Shown: one piece after another, positions 48,448 to 58,670 of the stretch
Position numbering within the stretch: position 1 is the first letter of the stretch
How the letters are laid out: each line of letters starts with the position of its first letter
Source: Adiantum capillus-veneris
Taxonomy: Eukaryota; Streptophyta; Polypodiopsida; Polypodiales; Pteridaceae
Direction: 5' to 3'
DNA: 64,000 nt
Assembly (NCBI GenBank): GCA_014529385.2
Contig: CM043959.1
Coordinates: forward strand, 13,362,809 to 13,426,808
Position numbers and translations under genes: made by a program
Notes under the pieces: model-generated
The model's database searches: none
Seen by the model: the letters and a program-made list of their open reading frames with translations, nothing else
Told to the model about the DNA's origin: nothing

Positions 48448-50398
48448 CCAGGCCGACGGTTTCCATCAAGGGACCCTCTGAAGGATGGGCACCAGAGACT
48501 GGTCCACTTGGTTCTAAGAAGGCTCCATCAATGTCAGATAACAAGGAAGTTGGTTTGCTCTGAGCAATTGGGAAGGACTTGTCCTTTGGGTCAGGTAGAC
48601 CAGAGTGAGGAAGTGGAGACTGGCGAGGTGGACCTGTGGGTAGACTGAGACCAAGAGCTGCTCTTTGTGCCCAAGTAAGGACACCAGCAACACCAGCAGG
48701 CTCCTCCACTTGCAGAGGCTTAACCACATGAGTAGCAGGTGAAGGTTGAGGCACGGTGTTCACAGTAATCAAATTTATCTTCGGAAAGGTGAATTCGGGC
48801 TGGTTCTGAGTCGAGCCTGAAGACGTGGATGCCCTTTGCTTGGGACAATCTTTACTGTAGTGATCCTTCGAATCAGGGCAATGACGACAAGGAGGGGACC
48901 CCTCGGGTAAAGGACACTTGCTCTGATAATGCCCATATTCTCCGCATCTATAGCAGAGTATGGGCCGATTGGAAGGACGAAACGGGGGACGAGGTGGTTG
49001 CTGCATGGAATTTGAGGCTGAGGTGTAGAAACTTTGGGGAACTGAGGGAGTATTGGCATGATAAAAACTGTGGGGTGCAAAGTTGTTGTGCATACCTTGC
49101 TGCATAGGGGGTGTTGTCAGCAGAGGAGGCAACTGGTTTTGATGGCCGTAGGGTGAGACCATGTTGGATGCAGGTGCTAGCCCTTGTTGGAGAGAAGGAC
49201 CAAGATTTTGTTGTATTTGACGCAATCCCTTGAGGTAGTAACAATCCTTATCCTCATGTCCAGATTTTTCACAGAAGTGGCAGTAAAACCGAAGGGGGCA
49301 TTCCTGTGGTGGGTGCCCTGGAGAGCGGCATGAGCTACACCAAACCATAGCCTTGGTCTCTTGCTGACACTTGAGCTCTTCTAACTCGCACTTAATCTGT
49401 TCCAATGCCTCATTATGTGTAGGCTTCTCTTGTCTAAGAGAGAAGGACCTCTCCTCTTGAAGAGCTCGTTGTAGCTTTAGGGCTTCCAGTTCCCAACGTA
49501 AAGAAGTTAAAGGATCAGTAGGACTACCTTCCGAGAACACAGAGGGAGTATCTATTTGAGGAGAGTTGTTGAAGAGCTTCCTAGCTCCCTCTATTCTAGT
49601 AGCAGCTGCGATGAACTCGTCGAGAGTGGCGTCGGGTCGGAGACTCTCTCGGAGTTTTTGTTGAGAAGTTTTGGGAAGCGCCTTCTCCACCCACTTTTAA
49701 ACCATGAATTCACCGCGTTGTTGGGGAAGCTTGGCCACCAGCGACTTAGTTTTCGTCATAAGCTCCGCAAAAGTCTCCTCAGGTTTGAGCACCATGTTGG
49801 CCAACTCATCCAACACCTTCTCCTGGTAGTCACCCGGCCTGAAAGCTGCACAGAACTGCTGTCTTAAGGCTGCCCAAGTTGCAAAATGGTTCTCTGCAAA
49901 TTGGCTGTACCATTTATCTGCTAGGCCATCCAGGGTGGATGGAAATAGTACCCAGTAAGCATCTTCTCTATTCAGCTCACGTCCCCTACAGAGAGATACA
50001 AATTTTCTTGCATGGTCGTCAGCATCTTTTGAAGACAGCCCTTTGAAGGTAGGGAACTTGATGTTCACCTTGGCCAAAACACTAGCTAGTGGCTCCATGA
50101 TTCCTTGCTGAGTTTGTTGCACAATAGCTTGCTGTAGAAGAATAGGAGAGAGCTTTTATGGAGAAGGTGATCGTGAAGATGGGGAACCTGATGACGAAGG
50201 AACTGGTGAGAGCTTTTCTGGAGAAGGTGATCGGGAAGATGGGGAACCTGATGAAGGAATGGGTGATGTGATATGTGGAGGTATAGGTGATGAGGTTGAA
50301 GGATTTCTACAAGGTGTCAAAGGTCGTCTTCTGTGATAGTACTTCAAAGGGCTCAGTAGTGGGCTTTGACACTCAACTGACCTCCTTGTATGTGTCAT
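48422..50398 (-). pseudogene. gag of the 10.5-kb element, four zinc knuckles, two in-frame stops
   Basis: A frame of about 658 codons starts at an ATG (50398) and stays in one register to a TAG at 48422. It contains TAA at 50156-50158 and at 49697-49699. The first stop replaces Glu of a duplicated SPSPEKLSP string, whose sister copy is intact. The leader is Ser/Pro-rich. The capsid part (50122-49697) has FPTFKGLSSKDADDHARKF and LADKWYSQFAENHFATWAAL. Four CCHC-like boxes follow: CSSCRSPGHPPQEC (about 49325), CHFCEKSGHEDKDC (about 49265), CYRCGEYGHYQSKC (about 48935) and CRHCPDSKDHYSKDC (about 48880). One or two knuckles are usual for gypsy gag. Gag would package the element RNA. Confidence 0.88.
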
Positions 50399-50701
50399 GC
50401 AGTGACCTCCAAACCAACCAAGCTTTGGGCAAGAAAACCTTGACCTGACTGAAGACTGGTCTAGACTCTACTAGACCAGACGAGTGTCTAGACCAGCTGG
50501 ACCACGGACGAGGAGGACTAGACTAGGGTCTAGACCAGACAAGTGACTAGACCAGCTAGACCAGGGTCGAGGGGGTCTAGACCAGAGACGAGGGCAAGTT
50601 GGACCAGGGCGAGAGGGGACCAGACCAGCAAGGCGAGAGACTTAGACTGCACAGGCGAAGCGAAGAAACCAGCTACTCAACAGAGTGAGACTTCAGTTGA
50701 G
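50399..50701 (-). other. Leader (5' untranslated region) with repeated palindromes
   Basis: Between gag and the primer-binding site, TAGACCAG occurs six times within about 50470-50590. TCTAGA-centred palindromes occur four times, two of them the ten-base GGTCTAGACC. Such self-complementary loops are typical of RNA dimerisation signals in retroelements; that role is inferred. Confidence 0.7.
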
Positions 50702-50719
50702 GTCCCACCGTGATCGCCA
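50702..50719 (-). other. Candidate primer-binding site
   Basis: The minus strand reads TGGCGATCACGGTGGGAC, starting with the TGG that pairs with tRNA CCA. It begins 13 bases inside the 5' LTR. The tRNA identity is not determined; it is not the initiator Met type. Confidence 0.6.
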
Positions 50720-50732
50720 AAATGAGAGCACC

Positions 50733-51330
50733 TGTAGCGCGGATAATGTGTCGTGCTCTCTACAGTGTGGGTGCCCCTCAGTGCAATGTGCGTGACAATC
50801 TCACTCAAACAAATGAAAACTCTCTCAAAAAGAATGAAACACAGAAACAACGGATAACAACACAGAAACAATGGATAACAACAGAGACACAACAGTGGAC
50901 CAGAACATGTGGACTCGACTAGCTCAAAGAACCATGTACAGACTCTGGCGTGGCAGCACACTCCGCTCCAGCCCAGGACTCACAGGTACAAATGGGGTGT
51001 CGAGGCTCAGATGTGCAGGGATGGTGGAGCAATGCTCTGTGTAAGACTTCCTCTAGACGACTACGTGCAAGATAAGATAGAACTGCCCCCAAAACACGAC
51101 TACTCATATGTACAACCATAAGAGCCACCAACGGCCCATAAATGTCCAGCCAGCTAAGACTATCTCCAAACTGAGTGGTGGTGGTGACCTGGCCACGATA
51201 TCCACTAGACCACCGTAGGTACCCTACCACGTGTCACTCCCAGCCCAAAGGGTCCGTCCAGTGTGAACCAGACCAACTGTAGCTAACTGTCCAACTGCTT
51301 GTCCTGTGAAGTGACTGTAGCCCTGCTACA
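50733..51330 (-). repeat. 5' LTR of the 10.5-kb element (598 bp)
   Basis: TGTAGCGCGG to CCCTGCTACA, nearly identical to 40794-41390. On the minus strand this LTR should carry the promoter; no clear TATA box was picked out. Confidence 0.95.
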
Positions 51331-51335
51331 CTTCC
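51331..51335. other. Target-site duplication, right copy (CTTCC)
   Basis: Matches 40789-40793. The old chromovirus frame resumes here. Confidence 0.95.
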
Positions 51336-52725
51336 ACATGCATAATCTGGAAGTGGAACATAGAAAGAATGTTTGCCTATCGCATATGCTTTTCAGATAA
51401 CTTTGACTGTGTCAAGAAGTATCGCAAGGTCTGATGATCTGTTTCGACAACAATATCAGCACTTAAGAGGTAGTGCTTCCAGCTAGAAAGCGCATGAATC
51501 ACGGCAAAGAGCTCTTTCTCATAGACTTGCATAGTCCTCTCTGGCCCTTGCAAAATTCGGCTTTCATAAGCTACTACCCGTCCATCTTGCATTAGCACTG
51601 CTCCGATGCTACTGCCACACGCGTCACACTGGACCACAAATGACTTCTTGAGATCTGACAAAACAATTATTGGATCTGAAGTCAACTTTTCTTTTGAGAG
51701 ACTAAAAGCTGAAATCTCTTTTTGGGTCCATCTGAAAGTGACCTCTTTCTTTTGCAATGCGTGAAGAGGCGATGCTATCTCTGCAAAATTCCTGATAAAC
51801 CTTCTATAGTAGGAACACAATCCCAAGAAGCTTTTGACATCGCGCACAGTCTTCAAGTCTCGCCATGTTTTGATAGCTTCAACCTTTGCGGGATCCATTC
51901 TAACACCATCCTTTGAGACTATGTGGCCAAGAAAGCTCTTCCAGGAAGAATTCACTTTTCTTAGGATTGACAAGTAAAAGCAGAAATCTCTTTTTGGGTC
52001 CATCTGAAAGTGACCTCTTTCTTTTGCAATGCGTGAAGAGGAGATGCTATCTCTGCAAAATTCCTAATAGACCTTCTATAGTAGGAACACAATGCCAAGA
52101 AGCTTCTACAATGCCAAGAAGCTTCTGACATCGTGCACAGTCTTCAAGTCTGGCCATGTTTTGATAGCTTCAACCTTTGTGGGATCCATTCTAACACCAT
52201 CCTTTGAGACTATGTGGCCAAGAAAGTGGATCAATTTCAGGAAGAATTGACTTTTCGTAGGATTGACAAGTAGCCTGTGACTGCGCAGCTCTTCGAACAC
52301 AATGGTCAAGTGACGCCTATGCTCCTCTTCATTCTTCGAATAGACTATCATGTCATTGAAGAATGTCCCAACAAACTGTTGATGCGAGCGGAAAATCCGG
52401 TCCATCATTCTGTTGAACATGGCAGGAGCATTTGTTAGCCCAAACGTCATCACTAGAAACTCATAAAGACCAAATGTAGTTCTAAACGTAGTCTTGTGCA
52501 CATCCTCTGGCCTTATACGAATCTGATGGTACCCACTCTTAAGGTCTATCCTGCTGGAAATTGCAGCACCCTCTGAACGATCGAGAATATCATCAATTCA
52601 AGGAATAGGAAACCTATTCTTGATGGTATTCTTATTCAACGCACGGTAATCAATACACATGCGCCATGAGCCATCCTTCTTCTGCACTAGGAGCATTGGG
52701 GAGAAAAAGGGTGAAGAACTAGGCT
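51336..52725 (-). pseudogene. Old chromovirus reverse transcriptase and RNase H (duplicated and inactive)
   Basis: The frame at 52106-52501 has TTFRTTFGLYEFLVMTFGLT and the catalytic box as FFNDMIVYS. The family has F-x-D-D, so the first catalytic Asp is Asn (codon 52355-52357). Upstream, to about 52700, [12 protein letters not shown] and RIDLKSGYHQIRI are visible with a stop near 52597. Downstream, the connection LGHIVSKDGVRMDP appears twice because about 272 bp is duplicated in tandem (51705-51976 and 51977-52250). The second register continues into RNase H (VVQCDACGSSIGAVLMQDGR, YEKELFAVI, VVETDHQTLRYF) up to the insertion point at 51336. Confidence 0.9.
51705..52250. repeat. Tandem duplication of about 272 bp inside pol
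   Basis: The unit starts AAAG(C)TGAAATCTCTTTTTG at 51705 and again at 51977. Copies differ at several sites, and the second has a 24-bp local repeat (CAATGCCAAGAAGCTTCTA) near 52090-52130. Confidence 0.9.
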
Positions 52726-52730
52726 GAATC
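52726..52730. other. Target-site duplication GAATC, left copy
   Basis: Repeated at 54878-54882, flanking the inserted 2.1-kb element. Confidence 0.85.
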
Positions 52731-54877
52731 TGTCACAAGACGGGCACCACGTGCCAATAGAAAAAAACAGACTGAACAGACTTTTAGCACTTCAATAACA
52801 ACTGAACTGAAAGAGAGAGACGACACGCAACACGGAGTGGCGAAATTCCACCCCAAAGAGTATTGGCCCCAAACCTTGGCGCCCCTTTCGGTATTTCTTT
52901 ATATTGCATCAACACAGTACAAGCCGGTACTCCAAACTCTGCACCTTCGCCAGGAAGCATGCAGAGAATGAGCCCTAACCCATATTTAAAGGCCCTTGGC
53001 TAAAAAGCAATTACATTGAAAAGCCTTCAAAACTCAAAAGCTCCTGGTCCAAAAGCAAAGCCAAAAAGCTACCAATGTAAATCAAGGAAATCCGTATAGC
53101 CTGCCACATCATCAACCAGCGCAATTTTTGGAAATCTCCCTGCTGCCCTTAGGGTTAGGGTTAGGGTTTCTGCAGTTTTAGGGTTTCTCACAGCAGAATT
53201 AAGGTTTGCAGGTTTTAGGATTAGGGTTTCCAGAATTAGGGTTTGCAGGTTTTAGGGTTAGGGTTTCCAGAATTAGGGTTTCAACAATTAGGGTTTCAAC
53301 AATTAGGGTTTTTGGTAAAAATTAGGGTTAGGGTTTTTGCTCTCGGACAACCACGTTATCACTTTGTGACACTTCTTCTGTTACTTGTTCTTCTTAGGGT
53401 TTAGGCCTCTCGACCGGTAGCTCCGTTCTTCAGTAGGTCGACACGTCAGCAGTTTGTTACATCTCCCCTTCTTGAAAGAGAGTAATTGTCCTCGATTACA
53501 ACATATCTGCAAAACAACTCAAGTTAGCTCAAAAATTTCCGAGGGACAATCAGTTTGCTCTTTTGATCAAGGAGTTAGCTTCTCCTTTCTGCTCTTTTGA
53601 TCAAGGAGTTAGCTTCTCCTTTCGGCTGTTTTGATCAAGGAGTTAGCTTCTCCTTTCGTCCAGATCGGAACTCTTGATATTCCGGCGTAGTAAAATTAGT
53701 CATCACACCCGGACCGTACTGATCTTCCACGGGTGTCTTGATGCACTAAAATTACATACCCCGGCAATCTCATCCAATTAGAAATATTCAGTAGTTGGCA
53801 CATCACAATGCAACACAAATGCTTACATATGGATGTTACAAGACATAGAAACATAAAGCCGCCGATGAACACTCCTCCCGCATAACCTAACAAGGTCCGG
53901 GCCGGGAGATATTCAACGACTCCCTCATCACTCCTCCTGCATAACCTAAAAAGGTCCGAGCCGGGAGATATAGAGGTCTTTTAGAACCAAACGCCCCCCA
54001 GACCGCAGCCTGCGTCGTTTGGAGGTGCTGAGAGTAACCCCTACTCAGACTTCTTACTACTCCCGCATAACCATCCGGGCCCGGGCCGGGAGTCACAACA
54101 ACAATTATTTTACAAGCATACAACCAAGTGCTCCCTAGGCATCGGCTTGCGTCGTTCGGAGGTTTTCAAACATACAACGAAACGCTCCCCACACATCGGC
54201 CTGCGTTGTTCCAAGGTTCAAACAATACCAAAACAGTATTTCTCACTTCTCCACCCGGGAGTAAAATCACCAATCATTGAAACCGGTATCAAACCAGAGT
54301 CGAACAATTCAAATCAGCACCAAAACAGGTTCAAAACAGATACCATCCATTTCAAACAAATTCTAAACAGTATCACCAAACAAGATCAAACAGAACTCAA
54401 ACTTAAAAAGCAATCTCAACTTCAGTCGAGCTCAAAAAGTCGACTGACTTTCCATTCTGAAACCTGCACCAAAAATTAGGGTTAGGTTCCTTCCACGAGG
54501 TCGTAGCCGAGCACAGCATGGTCCGTTAGCTCTTGGACAAACAGTGTTGCTTTGGCGGCGATGGTAGTCCCAAGATAGCAATCACACTAAACCTCCAAGG
54601 TCATCTGCTCGTGAAGAGACATCTACTGAGAGATGTCGAGAAATTTCAAAATATAATCTGCTAGGGTTTCCATGGCAAGCATAATTAGGGTTTGCAGGTT
54701 TTAGGGTTAGGGTTTTCAAAATTAGGGTTTTTGGCAGAAATTACGGTTAGGGTTTTTGCTCTCGGGCAACCACATCATCACTTTGTGACACTTCTTCTGT
54801 TACTTGTTCTTCTTAGGGTTTAGGCCCCTCGGCCGGTAGCTCCATTCTTCAGTAGGTCGAAACGTCAGCAGTGTACA
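52731..54877 (-). mobile_element. Gutted LTR element (2147 bp) inserted in the old chromovirus
   Basis: Starts TGTCACAAGACG, ends GTGTACA, and is flanked by GAATC on both sides. It interrupts the reverse-transcriptase entry of the old chromovirus. On the minus strand, the 3' LTR is 52731-53461 (731 bp), preceded by a purine tract (CAAGAAGGGGAGA, minus strand, about 53462-53474). The interior is 53462 to about 54685. A truncated 5' LTR (about 54686-54877) matches only the right end of the 3' LTR. The rest of the 5' LTR, the primer-binding site and any gag are missing. No ORF of note. It belongs to the same family as the sequences at 58.7-61.7 kb. Confidence 0.85.
53149..53340. repeat. Telomere-like TTAGGG/TTTAGGG motifs inside an LTR
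   Basis: About fifteen AGGGTT units occur, some in tandem (TTAGGGTTAGGGTTAGGGTT near 53151) and most spaced by GTTTCCAGAA-like or TCAACAA-like linkers. A shorter version is at 54665-54750 in the other LTR. Confidence 0.9.
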
Positions 54878-54882
54878 GAATC
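54878..54882. other. Target-site duplication GAATC, right copy
   Basis: Same five bases as 52726-52730. Confidence 0.85.
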
Positions 54883-56690
54883 AGCCCCTTCTCTAATAAC
54901 TCCTCAACCTAGCCCATAATCTCTTTCTGGTGCGCCACACTAACCCTGTAGGGAGGTCTATTTGGTGGGCTACACCCTGGCACCAAATCTATCCGATGGT
55001 CCTCAGGTCTCTCTGGCGGCAGTTGCGACGGCAACGAATCAGAAAAACAATCACTAAACTTTTGCAAAAATGCTGACCTTTGTTTATCTAACACAGATAA
55101 ATTTGACTGATCATTATCTGAGACGTCACGTGCAAAAATCAAGTACATAGAAAGATGATTCTTTATTACAGAAGTGATAGCAGAAGTAGATACAATAGGG
55201 ACAGACTCCCCTTTGAGCTTTACATCCAAAACATGAGTTTTGTCCCTATGCTGAAGGGTGATCGTCTTGCCGAAGACATCCAGCACACCATGCACTCTGA
55301 ACATCCACGGAATTCCAAGTAGCGCATCGCACCCTTCCAATGGCATGATATAAAATTCTTCTGTGTCCACATGACTGAATATGCAGACGCAGCTTTCCAT
55401 AATGGGAGTAACTCACTCTGAGTGGCTAGGGCATGCCAACCCTGCCTGTGCTGTGTACCCCATCTCTTCAGCTCTGATGCCCAACTTCATAGCTAACTCA
55501 GGTGAGATAAAGTTGGCTTTGGCACCTGGATCAAAGAACAAGAGTGCCGTCTGATCCCTAACTCACTAGCATCTGTATTGGGCCTATCACCCACCATGTC
55601 TGGCACTAAACTTGTCGTGGGTTTAGGCTTCTTGCCTTTCTGGTCTTCTTTATCATCTGAGTCAGCTTGTCTTTTCCTTTGTGGACAATTGGTAGCAAAG
55701 TGACCAGGCTGCTCGCATATAAAGCATTTGTTTTCAGCCATTAGGACCTTCTTGTCCTCAAGCGACTTGCGCACAAAAGACTTCCTTTTCTGTTTCTTTG
55801 TCTGCGCTCCAGAAATCCCGGCTGAATCCTTGTCTTTGGTGGCCTTTTCTGACCTCTGTGACGCTTCAGGAGCCGTTTTCACAAAGGGCTTCTTCACTGA
55901 ATTTTGCTGCCTTCTTTCTCGTTGCTCGGAACTCACTGTCCTCTCCTTTCAACAAGGCAAGACCAGTGTTAGCAACTTCCATAAGCTGAGTGAGGGTAGC
56001 CACTCCGTTCTTGGTACAGTAATCGCGAAGCCCTTTAGGCAGCCCACAACAGTACTTCTCTATCTGCTTTGTCAATGGCACAAATCTGTAGGAGGTCACT
56101 GAGAGTAACGCTTTACAAAACCTCCGATTGTACTCCAGCAAGCTCTTGCATGTAGCCGAAGTAAGCTGGTGCCAATCTGTCATGACGTTGGCTTCAAATT
56201 CATTTGAGAGCCAAGCAGATGCAAACATTTTCTTGAAGTAAACCCAAGTGGCGGGTGCCTGTCTTCGAAGCCACTGAAAGTGCTAAACTTTACAACTGCA
56301 CCACCTTCTTTGTAAGCTTTCGGCTTCTCCAGTGCCCCCAAGTTGTGATAAGGAATGGTCTGCAACATGGGCACTCTAGTAGGCATGATCGGCACATCTT
56401 GGCCATTCACATCAGAGGTGCAATATCTGGCTCTGCTGTCCAGAAAAACCAGCCATGCCAAAATGACCCTGTGGCACCCCAGACTGGCCCTGGTTGCACT
56501 GAAAACCCTACTGCTGCCGATGCTACCATACATGGGGTTTGGCATCATGCCTTGCATACCTCCAAACACCGTTCCTGGCATGTACGGCTAACTTCCAGGC
56601 GCATAGCCAGCCATACTTTGGAACATTGATCCACCCCCGAAATACCCAGGATGTACCGTGGGTGGTGGAAAAACTGGGTGCCACAGACTC
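54883..56690 (-). pseudogene. Old chromovirus gag, zinc knuckle, protease and start of reverse transcriptase
   Basis: From the right: a Met/Gly/Pro-rich N terminus (56450-56670, GGMQGMMPNPMYG); capsid region with FSGFEDRHPP (about 56270) and WLSNEFEANVMTDWHQL, then YCCGLPKGLRDYC (55866-56228); one CCHC knuckle CFICEQPGHFATNC (about 55690-55730); protease loop FFDPGAKANFISPELAMKLG (about 55480-55540) with an intact D-x-G; then EEFYIMPLEGCDALLGIPWM and the reverse-transcriptase entry HRIDLVPGCSPPNRPPYRVS (54909-55400). Frameshifts separate most blocks. The pol frame is cut at 54883 by the 2.1-kb insertion and continues at 52725. Confidence 0.88.
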
Positions 56691-56696
56691 GTCACA

Positions 56697-57203
56697 TGAA
56701 ACCGGTCCGTAGGGCGGTAGATGTTAGCTTTCACCCGATCTTTAACACTTGGACTTTACGACACGAAGCAATGACTTATAAAGGAACCTGTAACTGAGAG
56801 TGGAATTACACTTCAAAACAAAAGCACAACCAGGAAGCTAGAATGCTCCCAGGCAAACAGCGACACCTGTAGGCCCCAAAGGTTGGCGCCCCTTTCGGTA
56901 TTTCTTTATTCTTTAACAGAAGGAATAAAACCTGTGATTTCCTGCAGGCTGTCCCGTACAATCCGGGCTGAAATCCATCTGCTCTAGCCCGATTTCAGCA
57001 GCATAACTGTACTAGGATGCTTCACAGTCAGTATCCCCACGCAATAGATGACTTTCCCGACGCATACTGACACTTTGCAAAACTTGGCGAGAATCTGCAG
57101 CACGCTGAATTCTCTGTTTTCTGCCCCGAAAATGCGTCAGATCACCTCTACATCGGTCCCCTCGCGTCCCCGAACCTTCTGGGGTATTAGGGATCGTTTA
57201 GGG
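56697..57203 (-). repeat. Partial LTR of the old chromovirus family, minus orientation
   Basis: Begins TGAAACCGG (the LTR end on the minus strand) and matches the left third of 37434-39016 in the same orientation. It is an inverted match to about 58160-58670. It abuts gag sequence with almost no leader, so it is not a normal 5' LTR arrangement. Confidence 0.8.
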
Positions 57204-57206
57204 CTT

Positions 57207-57220
57207 TCAAGAGGGGGCTA
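57207..57220 (+). other. Polypurine tract, plus orientation
   Basis: TCAAGAGGGGGCTA directly before TGTCACGAGT, matching the tract at 39017-39030 in the opposite orientation. Confidence 0.75.
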
Positions 57221-58670
57221 TGTCACGAGTCTGTGGCAACTTTACTTGTTGATTTCTTTTCGGGGGGATGTTACTTGACTTGTTTTAAAGCACCCCTCTC
57301 GAAATGCCAATGCCCGAGTTGCATGGTGTGAGGCGGATAGTGAGAGTCTAGGCCGGACAGCCAATGAGCATTGAAGTTGGGCAAATGGACTAAGGTTAGC
57401 CACGATGGGGCTACGAGTGTAAATCACTTGATAGCTGGCTGACATTGCATTTTTCGATGTGGTTACAATGGTGATTGATGGTCAGATGACCAGTGTGAGT
57501 GCCACGGAAGCATCTCCTAAAATTTAGGAAACTGCTATTTTAAACATGAAAATGTGTTTGCCTCATTACCTCCGGTATGACAAGGGGAACATTTTATTAC
57601 TCAGCCGCGAAGTCAACTGGGCAACCGATCGGGAGATTTTTAGGCGGCAACCCCGAAACGGGAAAATGCGTGTAATTGTGCCAAGTGGCACATTTCTGTG
57701 CACTTTCCTCATGCAAGAGAAGGTAGCGCTGAATTTATAGCTGGGAGGCTCATTTTGGAGTTCCGTGTCACAGGTTAAGAGCTATGGAGTGCTTCCTTTC
57801 CCTCTTATGTACAATGCGGTGCCAGGAGTGATGCCCTGCACGCTACGTATTGCTCTCTCTCTCCCCTATGAGCAGTTATGTTATGCCCCTCAAGTGGGCT
57901 TCTCATTTGACCAATGTACAGTTGTGTGGGTTCATGCGCGATTGCCGAGGCAAGAGCCTCTTGCACAGGTATTGGATTAGCTAGTGGCGAATCTCTCGCA
58001 GGTACAGATGAATTCGGAGAGGTTTCACGTGTGAAGTCTCGTCTGATTCAAAGGGCAAGTAGCCCTACAGGTGCGGGAGCTCGAGGACTTGCTACGGATG
58101 CGACCGGCACGCGAAACAGGGAATTACAGCCTGCTGTGTATTTTTGCAGGTTTAGGATTTCGGCCCTAAACGGTCCCTAATACCCCCAGGAGGTTCGGGG
58201 ACCCGAGGGGACCGCTGTAGAGTTGATCTGACGCATCTTGGGGCAGAAAACAGAGAATTCAGCGTGCTGCAGATTCTCGCTAGGTTTTGCAAAGTGTCCG
58301 TATGCGTCGGGAAAGTCATCTATTGCGTGGGGATACTGACTGTGAAGCATCCTAGTACAGTTATGCTGCCGAAGTCGGGCTAGAACAGATGGATTTCAGC
58401 CCGGATTGTGCGGGACAGCTTGCAGGAAATCACAGGTTTTATTCCTTCTGTTAAAGAATAAAGAAATACCGAAAGGGGTGCCAACCTTTGGGGCCTACAG
58501 GTGTCGCTGTCTGCCTAGGAGCATTCTAGCTTCCTCGCCGTGTTTTTGTTTTGAAGTGTAATTCCACTCTCAGTTACAGGTTCCTTTTTAAGTCATTGCT
58601 TTGTGTCGTAAAGTCCAAGTGTTAAAGATCGGGTGAAAGCTAACGTCTACCGCCCTACAGGCCGGTTTCC
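57221..58670 (+). repeat. LTR of the old chromovirus family, inverted copy (1450 bp)
   Basis: Starts TGTCACGAG after a purine tract and ends GGTTTCC. It is the reverse orientation of 37434-39016 and diverged from it. Its last 510 bp form an inverted repeat with 56697-57203, making a foldback with a spacer of about 950 bp. Confidence 0.85.

Larger units (their letters stand above)
40794..51330 (-). mobile_element. Complete LTR retrotransposon, non-chromodomain Ty3/gypsy lineage (10,537 bp)
   Basis: Both LTRs, TG..CA ends with six-base inverted termini (TGTAGC/GCTACA) and a 5-bp target duplication are present. Order on the minus strand: 5' LTR, palindrome-rich leader, gag with four zinc knuckles, pol (reverse transcriptase, RNase H, integrase), G-rich minisatellite, extra ORF, 3' LTR. 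The ADHLSR link and the lack of a chromodomain place it near the Athila/Tat group rather than the chromoviruses. It sits inside the RNase H/integrase junction of the old chromovirus. LTRs differ at about a dozen positions by eye, so it is fairly young, yet its ORFs carry stops and frameshifts. Confidence 0.95.
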
